Shown piece by piece: positions 6,614 to 12,054 of a stretch of DNA of 12,054 bases. Each line of letters begins with the position of its first letter. Within the stretch, counting starts at the first letter, position 1. Source of the stretch: Erysipelotrichia bacterium (GTDB lineage: Bacteria; Bacillota_I; Bacilli_A; Erysipelotrichales; Erysipelotrichaceae). The position numbers and the translations under genes are program-made. The stretch is from NCBI GenBank assembly GCA_009929095.1, contig SABF01000028.1, positions 1 to 12,054 of the forward strand, in the 5' to 3' direction. The notes below the pieces were generated by a model. The model made no database searches and was not told where the DNA came from. It saw only the letters and a list, made by a program, of their open reading frames with translations.

Positions 6614-7260
6614 ATGAAGATATGTATCACAAAATCAAAGAACTCTAAGCACTTCTATATCCAGCAGACTTTCACTGATAAGAATGGCAGGAGTAAAGGA
6701 AACAGATTCAGCCGGGTTATCGGAATGGGACTGTTCATGGACGCAGATAGATTCTCACTTGCCTTTGGACTTCATTCTGAAATCGGGAATGAGCAAGATA
6801 TTCTCATACCACTTGGACAGAAAGTGCTTTGTGACTTTGGATGCAGCCGTTTCATATACTGCACTGACTCCGAACAGGGAAGTGAAACCAACAAAATGTT
6901 TAGTGACATGGATAATTACGATTATGTTATTAATCAATTTTTCAAAAAACCGAAAAAGAGAATCATGATATTGCCTTGAATCCAATACAATATCGATAGA
7001 TAGGACGTAACGACTTTGTTGATCTATGCCTATTTAACACGAACGGCAGCCAAAGAAGTAAAGATAGAATCCAAACGATCCAGCAGCAGTTATCAAGAAT
7101 ACTGCTGTTATAAAAGATGGTGAGGCAGCGGATCAGCTCCTGTGCCAGCTTGATCACAAAAAAGATTGAGCAGGCAAAATAATCTGATGGATTCAATGCG
7201 GCTATGACAGACATTGACGGAGATGCTGGAAAGATCATCGCAATCAGTTCGACAGTAATG
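6614..7260 (+). pseudogene. Decayed IS1634-type transposase
   Basis: Pieces of one DDE transposase lie in order but in different frames. The start MKICITKSKNSKHFYIQQ (ATG 6614) is the usual N-terminus. It runs directly into GMGLFMDADRFSLAFGL, a block that in full-length relatives sits far downstream, so a large internal segment is missing. The catalytic-domain stretch NEQDILIPL...DFGCSRFIYCTD (second Asp region) follows, and the frame ends at 6979. The next homologous piece DIALNPIQYR reads one frame over (6967-6996), then VIKNTAVIKDGEAADQLLCQ from about 7089, then IEQAK-stop-SDGFNAAMTDIDGDAGKI in a further frame (7165-7236). Intact members are around 550 residues. At least one deletion, two frameshifts and several stops make it non-functional. 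Family assignment is from recognised motifs. Confidence 0.75.
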
Positions 7261-7299
7261 GTCACAAAGCGCCTGGCTATGCGTTCTGTGACCATTTTT
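7260..7299 (+). terminator. Hairpin with T-tract at the end of the transposase remnant
   Basis: GGTCACA (7260-7266) pairs perfectly with TGTGACC (7287-7293); an inner AGCGC / GCGTT stem extends it after one mismatch, and ATTTTTG follows. On the plus strand it has the form of an intrinsic terminator. It may have ended the insertion-sequence transcript. Confidence 0.5.
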
Positions 7300-7389
7300 G
7301 CTCGTTTCAGCTGTCAAAGACAGGATAATAGAATATGTATTTCATTTGCAGAAGGCGGATTCACAGCATAAGTGAAACAAAATAGGAGG

Positions 7390-7406
7390 CAATTCAGATT
7401 GAATTG
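7390..7406 (-). repeat. Short inverted repeat after the membrane protein gene
   Basis: CAATTC / GAATTG with a 5-base loop lies five bases beyond the stop of the 438-residue membrane protein on the minus strand, followed by CCTCCTATTTTG. It could be a weak terminator, but the T-run is displaced. An AGGAGG on the plus strand at 7384-7389 beside it has no sensible start codon downstream. Confidence 0.3.
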
Positions 7407-7411
7407 AATAA

Positions 7412-8728
7412 TCAAAAGTTAGCTTTGGGGGACTCAGCAATATTTGCATGTATGACTTCATTGATATCGGAAGTGTACCTGCTGTTCATTGCATCGACGA
7501 TACTACTGATATTGAATAAGGACAGAACAGTAAATCCAATGACTAATGAAAGAAAGGCAATTCGTTTTACATTCACTGGTTTATTCTGGCTGATCAGCAT
7601 CAGTATGGACAGTCCAAGCAGCCATATCAGGGCGAAGAAAGCTGTAAATCGCCGTTCAGTAATACCGTAAAGATGAATATAGGTGTACAGTTTTCCGAAG
7701 TCCAGCAGGGCAAACAATATAGAACAGAGGGAGAATACAAAGGAAGAAGTACGCAGTACCGAATTAGAATTCTTTGATTTTGCAAACGCACCTATGACAC
7801 TGAGGATCATCGTATTAAATATTACCATGTTGCATAGCTGGTAGAATCCGCTTACAGCAAAGGATGCAGCATGCGGCGCGGACAGACCCTGTGATGATGC
7901 AGCTAGGAATTCCTGCACTGAAAGGCCAAAGAACAGCAGATAGACTGCATTCAGCAGAATCAGAAGAATTGAAGATGGCAGGAAAGAACACATCTGATGA
8001 GTATTGACCCATTGATCGATCTTCTCACAAGAGAATACGGGGTCATCGCGATTCAATGTTCCCCCGATCAAACCAAACAGCCACATTCCGACTGGCAGTG
8101 AGAATAGGATATACAGGATACTGTTGATATTCAGCATACGACTGAATAATCTCAATGCGGAATCAGTCAGATAGGCAAATGAACTGCTTGCCTGCGACAG
8201 CTGAGTGAAAACAAATATGAGGCAGAGAAGAGAGATAGCCGCTGTCAGCAGTCCTGCAGCCGTCTTGCGAATGTCCTGATTTACACAGGAGATATAGGCG
8301 GCTATGGTTCTGATTCTCAGAAAGATATTCTTCCATGGCAGAATGAAAATGCCGGCACACAGATCAGCGATCAGCATTCTCCCAGTACGATTTTCAGAAA
8401 GACCGCCGCACCTTGCCAATGCATAATACACGGCGGACAGATGCCAGAATAGAATCTGAGTGAAACCTAAGACGCTCTGCATGTCCCAACAGTACATAGC
8501 GATACTCTGCAGCAGATACAGCAGTGCCCAGACAATGCTCTCTTTTGAACCTTTTCGATCAAGCAGGAAGCACAGAAGTTCTATCAACCCAATGTACATG
8601 ATTGAGAACAGCAGCATTCCTCTGCTCCACGTATTGGAACAGACGATCTCGTGGACATAATACCAGGCGGGAAAATAAGAGATAATGGCAGCAGTAAAAA
8701 TTACGTTTGTACGTTTGAATGCACTCAT
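7412..8728 (-). CDS. Polytopic membrane protein, DUF4153/DUF4173-like (438 aa)
   Basis: The protein is very hydrophobic, with roughly ten to eleven membrane segments by eye (for example around 8-27, 34-56, 62-82, 135-150, 158-175, 206-225, 250-272 and 345-410) and a cytosolic-looking loop near 225-245. Near the C-terminus, KLYTYIHLYGITERRFTAFFALIWL resembles the conserved YGLT-R block of DUF4153/DUF4173 proteins, whose function is unknown. The ATG at 8728 has GAAAGGA about eight bases upstream. It follows the XRE gene by 29 bases and is very likely in the same transcript, so the DUF2975-XRE pair and this protein probably act together at the membrane. The region after the YGIT block is less like the family than the rest. 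The gene ends next to the insertion-sequence graveyard, but no truncation is evident. Confidence 0.75.
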   Translation of the reverse strand: MSAFKRTNVIFTAAIISYFPAWYYVHEIVCSNTWSRGMLLFSIMYIGLIELLCFLLDRKGSKESIVWALLYLLQSIAMYCWDMQSVLGFTQILFWHLSAVYYALARCGGLSENRTGRMLIADLCAGIFILPWKNIFLRIRTIAAYISCVNQDIRKTAAGLLTAAISLLCLIFVFTQLSQASSSFAYLTDSALRLFSRMLNINSILYILFSLPVGMWLFGLIGGTLNRDDPVFSCEKIDQWVNTHQMCSFLPSSILLILLNAVYLLFFGLSVQEFLAASSQGLSAPHAASFAVSGFYQLCNMVIFNTMILSVIGAFAKSKNSNSVLRTSSFVFSLCSILFALLDFGKLYTYIHLYGITERRFTAFFALIWLLGLSILMLISQNKPVNVKRIAFLSLVIGFTVLSLFNISSIVDAMNSRYTSDINEVIHANIAESPKANF

Positions 8729-8757
8729 ATGAATTGTCCTTTCAATCTTTATTAGTA

Positions 8758-8964
8758 TTATTCTTCAACGAATTCCAGAAGATCTGCCGGCTGGCATCCA
8801 AGTTCCCTGCATAATGCCTCTAGGGTAGAGAAGCGAATTGCTCTGGCTTTGTTGTTTTTTAGAATAGACAGATTCGCCGGAGTTATGCCGACTCGATCTG
8901 CAAGATCACCGGCACTGACGTTTCTTTTTGCCATCATGACATTCAAATTCACTTTAATTGCCAT
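8758..8964 (-). CDS. YozG-like XRE (Cro/C1) transcriptional regulator (68 aa)
   Basis: This is a minimal helix-turn-helix protein: MAIKVNLNVMMAKRNVSAGD leads into the HTH core LADRVGITPANLSILKNNKA, followed by the helix FSTLEALCRELGCQPADLL typical of the small HTH_26/YozG group. There is no extra sensor domain. The ATG at 8964 has AGGTGA five bases upstream; a GTG three codons earlier (8973) overlaps that ribosome site and is less likely. The DUF2975 stop (8976-8974) lies nine bases before this start, so translation is coupled. DUF2975 membrane proteins are regularly found next to such regulators, suggesting that the membrane partner modulates this DNA-binding protein. It may control its own operon through the inverted repeat at 9490-9509. 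Confidence 0.9.
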   Translation of the reverse strand: MAIKVNLNVMMAKRNVSAGDLADRVGITPANLSILKNNKARAIRFSTLEALCRELGCQPADLLEFVEE

Positions 8965-8973
8965 ATTATTCAC

Positions 8974-9441
8974 CTATATTGTCAGATCCAGCTCGTCTTT
9001 CATGGCGAGCGCTCTGGCAAAAGAATGCTGGATAATTCGGACGATAAGCGACATGAATCCTGACGCGGCTGCAATCAATAGAAGCCACTTGCTGTAACTG
9101 ACGCCAAGCAGAAGGGTAAGTACACAGCCGGAAATACAGCAGGTACAGATATTCTTCAATGCTCTGATGTTTTCTTCGGTAAACAGAAGACCTGTTTCGA
9201 TGCGCTTCAGAAACTGGTACATGATAAACAGCATTGCGATCAGTGAAGCGGCACAGCAATAGCCAAGCACCAGGATGATTATGAAGGCATTGTCATCGAG
9301 GAATGCGATATGACTGCTGTGTATTGCGGGTAAAAACTCTCTGACAAATTTCATTCCGTTCACTGCCATGATTACTGCAACAATGAAAAATATAAGTGTC
9401 AGATATCTGGTAATGCGAATCTGTTTCTGTTCATAATTCAT
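8974..9441 (-). CDS. DUF2975 family membrane protein (155 aa)
   Basis: Four membrane segments are visible, at about 12-32, 51-78, 97-116 and 119-138. Between the second and third is the family motif GLLFTEENIRALKNI (84-98), and the protein ends in the characteristic DELDLTI. The length is typical. The family has no established biochemical role, but its members usually sit beside a small XRE regulator, as here. The ATG at 9441 is preceded by GGAGG nine bases upstream. It is the first gene of a three-gene minus-strand operon driven by an extended -10 promoter at 9469-9477. Confidence 0.88.
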   Translation of the reverse strand: MNYEQKQIRITRYLTLIFFIVAVIMAVNGMKFVREFLPAIHSSHIAFLDDNAFIIILVLGYCCAASLIAMLFIMYQFLKRIETGLLFTEENIRALKNICTCCISGCVLTLLLGVSYSKWLLLIAAASGFMSLIVRIIQHSFARALAMKDELDLTI

Positions 9442-9468
9442 AAATAAGATCCTCCATACAGGAGTAAT

Positions 9469-9477
9469 ATAGTATCA
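9469..9477 (-). promoter_or_regulatory. Extended -10 promoter of the DUF2975-XRE-membrane protein operon
   Basis: On the minus strand, TGA-TACTAT reads at 9477-9469, a TGn extended -10 with one mismatch. Transcription would begin near 9462, leaving a leader of about 20 bases with GGAGG. No consensus -35 is present; the -35 position is covered by the inverted repeat at 9490-9509. Confidence 0.5.
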
Positions 9478-9489
9478 AAGTGAATGAAA

Positions 9490-9509
9490 ATCAATAGAAA
9501 AATATTGAT
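9490..9509 (-). promoter_or_regulatory. Operator-like inverted repeat over the -35 region
   Basis: ATCAATA (9490-9496) and TATTGAT (9503-9509) form a perfect 7-base inverted repeat with a 6-base centre. It covers the -35 zone of the operon promoter, which is where a repressor would bind. A further CAATA lies at 9513-9517. The small XRE protein of the operon is the obvious candidate ligand. The region is AT-rich, so chance is not excluded. Confidence 0.45.
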
Positions 9510-9528
9510 AAACAATAAAAATATAGTG

Positions 9529-9555
9529 AAAAAGAAGATCTCGTGTGAGATCTTC

Positions 9556-9556
<1 letters not shown>
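9529..9556 (-). terminator. Intrinsic terminator of tgt
   Basis: A perfect 10-bp stem AGAAGATCTC / GAGATCTTCT (9556-9547 with 9542-9533) with a 4-base loop runs into TTTTT on the minus strand. The first stem base is the last base of the tgt stop codon (9558-9556). Confidence 0.9.
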
Positions 9557-11418
<1,862 letters not shown>

Positions 11419-11452
11419 GTTTTTCTTAAATATATTCCATTAATAAAACATC

Positions 11453-11489
11453 AATGCCCGCGTGAGAAATTCATGCGGGCATTTTTTTT
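11453..11489 (+). terminator. Strong tandem terminator upstream of the flagellin leader
   Basis: A 13-bp stem (11453-11465 with 11471-11483, one G-U pair) built on AATGCCCGC / GCGGGCATT closes a GAAAT loop and runs into eight T's. It isolates the following flagellin leader from upstream transcription. On the opposite strand it lacks a T-tract. Confidence 0.92.
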
Positions 11490-11518
11490 GCGTATAGACC
11501 ATGGCATGAGATGAATGA

Positions 11519-11555
11519 GGCAAAGACCGGCGGAATGCCGGTGATGCAAAGACGG
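11519..11555 (+). ncRNA. Segment resembling the 5' half of a c-di-GMP-I (GEMM) aptamer
   Basis: GGCAAAG, then a GC-rich hairpin, then GTGATGCAAAGAC matches the P2 side of GEMM riboswitches (GGCAAAcc-hairpin-GGgACGCAAAGCc), with C changed to T in the usual GACGCAAAG and GAC instead of GCC at the end. The expected 3' half (CUAA receptor strand, GCC-GGUUACCGA) is not clearly present; GCGGTTAAGG at 11620-11629 is only a loose match. It may be a diverged aptamer, a relative of the class, or a coincidence. Confidence 0.3.
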
Positions 11556-11705
11556 AAAAGGATGTTTTAGACTCGAAAAGCGAGTTTTCATACACATTGC
11601 GGAGTCGGGCATGGAATATGCGGTTAAGGCTCCCGGCAGACAAAACAACAAAGATTCAAATGCATTTTAAACTTGAGAATAAAAAGAACAAGGAGGTGCT
11701 GAAGA

Positions 11706-11723
11706 ATGGGAAAAAAAACATGA
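11706..11723 (+). CDS. Micro-ORF MGKKT with a near-perfect ribosome site
   Basis: AAGGAGGTG (11690-11698), one of the strongest ribosome-binding sequences in the window, stands seven bases before ATG GGA AAA AAA ACA TGA. The five-residue product is unlikely to matter as a protein; occupancy by a ribosome would change folding of the element that begins a few bases later. A second ATG at 11720 overlaps the TGA and gives MKFR-stop. The run of eight A's is a slippery site; one extra A would fuse the two frames. Confidence 0.35.
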   Translation: MGKKT

Positions 11724-11727
11724 AGTT

Positions 11728-11792
11728 CCGATAAGAACTCCTCAAAGGTTCTTTTCGTGGAAACTGTCACAGTTTCTTTTAACTTCCATCGG
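11728..11792 (+). other. Three-way-junction-like RNA element
   Basis: CCGAT (11728-11732) pairs with ATCGG (11788-11792) and encloses two perfect hairpins, AAGAAC / GTTCTT (11733-11753) and GAAACTG / CAGTTTC with a TCA loop (11760-11776). Each inner hairpin is followed by T's. An alternative outer stem GAAGTT / AACTTC (11722-11727 with 11781-11786) competes or forms a pseudoknot with the first. Two exclusive outer stems are the mark of a switch. Confidence 0.4.
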
Positions 11793-11827
11793 CATTAGAA
11801 CAGCAAAACAAAAGCATTAAAAACTTG

Positions 11828-11876
11828 AAGTCCGATTCATATCCGCGGGAAAGGACTTAACATGAATAAGGCGGAT
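11828..11876 (+). promoter_or_regulatory. Possible H-type pseudoknot hiding the upstream-ORF ribosome site
   Basis: AAGTCC (11828-11833) pairs with GGACTT (11853-11858), which includes part of the AAAGGA ribosome site. ATCCGC (11841-11846), lying in that loop, pairs with GCGGAT (11871-11876) beyond it. The order A-B-A'-B' with two perfect 6-bp stems is that of an H-type pseudoknot; the second stem also lies just inside the upstream ORF. Confidence 0.4.
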
Positions 11877-11921
11877 GCTGACAGGATGTCAGTAAACAAC
11901 ACTAAGGAAGGTTTACCATGA
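11862..11921 (+). CDS. 19-codon upstream ORF coupled to flagellin
   Basis: ATG at 11862 follows AAAGGA (11850-11855) by six bases and opens MNKADADRMSVNNTKEGLP, stopping at TGA 11919-11921. The stop overlaps the flagellin ATG (11918-11920) as ATGA, the classic layout of translational coupling. The ORF covers both hairpins in front of the flagellin start, so a ribosome reading it would melt them. The peptide has no recognisable domain; a regulatory role of translation itself is more likely than a role of the peptide. Confidence 0.5.
   Translation: MNKADADRMSVNNTKEGLP
11878..11916 (+). promoter_or_regulatory. CsrA-type hairpin and ribosome-site hairpin before flagellin
   Basis: CTGACA / TGTCAG (11878-11892) presents GGA as a triloop; the core ACAGGATGT is close to the known CsrA consensus (ACARGGATGT). 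Next to it GTAAAC (11892-11897) pairs perfectly with GTTTAC (11911-11916), leaving the flagellin ribosome site AAGGAAGG (11904-11911) mostly in the loop, one base before the ATG. The two hairpins share base 11892 at most. This resembles the paired CsrA sites of Bacillus hag. Confidence 0.5.
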
Positions 11922-12054
11922 GAATCAACAACAACGACACAGCATTCAGCGTATGGTCCAGCTACACCAAGAACGTCACGGGCATGAAAGCTTCTATGTC
12001 AAGACTTTCAACTGGCACAATCCAGAACACAGATGACCCGGCCGGTATCGGTAT
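11918..12054 (+). CDS. Flagellin, N-terminal part (cut by window end)
   Basis: Forty-five codons are present: MRINNNDTAFSVWSSYTKNV followed by a helical stretch and SRLSTGTIQNTDDPAGIGI. This matches the conserved N-terminal D0/D1 helix of flagellins (MRINxNxxAxxxxxxL...KLSSGxxINxxxDDxAGxAI), with STG for SSG and PAGIGI for AAGLAI. The protein forms the flagellar filament and is exported by the flagellar type III apparatus; the D0 helix serves in export and polymerisation. The start has AAGGAAGG six bases upstream and overlaps the stop of the 19-codon ORF. The divergence from consensus (Trp13, Met residues in the helix) could mean a minor or structural variant flagellin. The C-terminus lies outside the window. 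Confidence 0.9.
   Translation, partial: MRINNNDTAFSVWSSYTKNVTGMKASMSRLSTGTIQNTDDPAGIG

Larger units (their letters stand above)
11490..11917 (+). promoter_or_regulatory. Long structured leader of the flagellin gene
   Basis: These 428 bases hold no long gene. In order I see: a weak sigma-A-like promoter (TTCATG at 11470-11475, 17 bases, TATAGA at 11493-11498); a hairpin ACCGGC / GCCGGT with loop GGAAT (11526-11542) flanked by CAAAG on both sides; a hairpin AGACTCG / CGAGTTT (11569-11587); a stem GGAGTC / GGCTCC (11601-11606 with 11628-11633) enclosing the hairpin GCAT-GGAAT-ATGC (11609-11621); an A-rich linker with a micro-ORF (11706-11723); a three-way-junction-like element (11728-11792); a second A-rich linker; a possible pseudoknot (11828-11876); and hairpins covering the flagellin ribosome site. 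Such density of pairing suggests post-transcriptional control of flagellin. The transcript start is not certain. Confidence 0.6.

Noticed and set aside
6684..6968. Second open frame of 94 codons in the transposase remnant
   Set aside because: It overlaps the frame that carries the recognisable transposase motifs and has no family-like sequence itself.
7404..7670. Plus-strand frame following AGGAGG at 7384-7389
   Set aside because: It is antisense to the membrane protein gene, starts with TTG fourteen bases from the AGGAGG, and has no protein-like features.
11727..11838. Sigma-28 (flagellar) promoters at two CCGAT motifs (TCCGATAA 11727-11734, TCCGATTC 11831-11838)
   Set aside because: No TAAA lies about 15 bases upstream of either, and both CCGAT-containing segments take part in strong RNA pairings. 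A sigma-28 origin is not excluded, but I cannot support it.

Overview
The window looks like a chromosomal piece of a flagellated, low-to-mid GC Firmicute. Erysipelotrichia or a close relative is my best guess, but this is inference: it rests on AGGAGG-type ribosome sites, extended -10 promoters, short U-tailed terminators, a Bacillus-type xpt, a DUF2975/XRE cassette and an encoded-CCA tRNA, not on a database search. TGA acts as a stop codon, so this is not a Mollicute code.

Layout. 1-480: the tail of an interrupted reading frame and a small ribbon-helix-helix-like gene on the minus strand. 641-777: a tRNA-Arg(CCG) on the minus strand with a two-way terminator. 822-6123: a plus-strand housekeeping block made of a Cof-type HAD phosphatase with a leaderless-looking start, a MEMO-AMMECR1 fusion overlapping its radical SAM partner (the AmmeMemoRadiSam trio in two genes), then an M32 carboxypeptidase followed closely by xanthine phosphoribosyltransferase. 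6124-7411: a graveyard with an AbiEi-antitoxin-like fragment and a decayed IS1634-type transposase. 7412-9441: a minus-strand operon of DUF2975 membrane protein, YozG-like XRE regulator and a large polytopic membrane protein, with an inverted repeat over its promoter. 9556-10689: tgt on the minus strand, divergent from a small PH-like membrane protein gene (10756-11418).

The most interesting part is 11490-12054: a leader of about 430 bases in front of a flagellin gene cut by the window end. It holds several hairpins with GGA in the loop, a 5' segment resembling half of a c-di-GMP-I (GEMM) aptamer, a micro-ORF with a near-perfect ribosome site, a possible three-way junction, a possible pseudoknot covering a second ribosome site, and a 19-codon ORF whose stop overlaps the flagellin start (ATGA). 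The flagellin ribosome site sits in the loop of a perfect 6-bp hairpin inside that small ORF. Together this suggests translational coupling with CsrA/FliW-like and perhaps second-messenger control of flagellin synthesis. All structures were found by eye, without energy calculation.

Across the window, terminator hairpins repeatedly start on or next to the stop codon, and promoters tend to be extended -10 types with very short leaders. Both look like habits of this genome.
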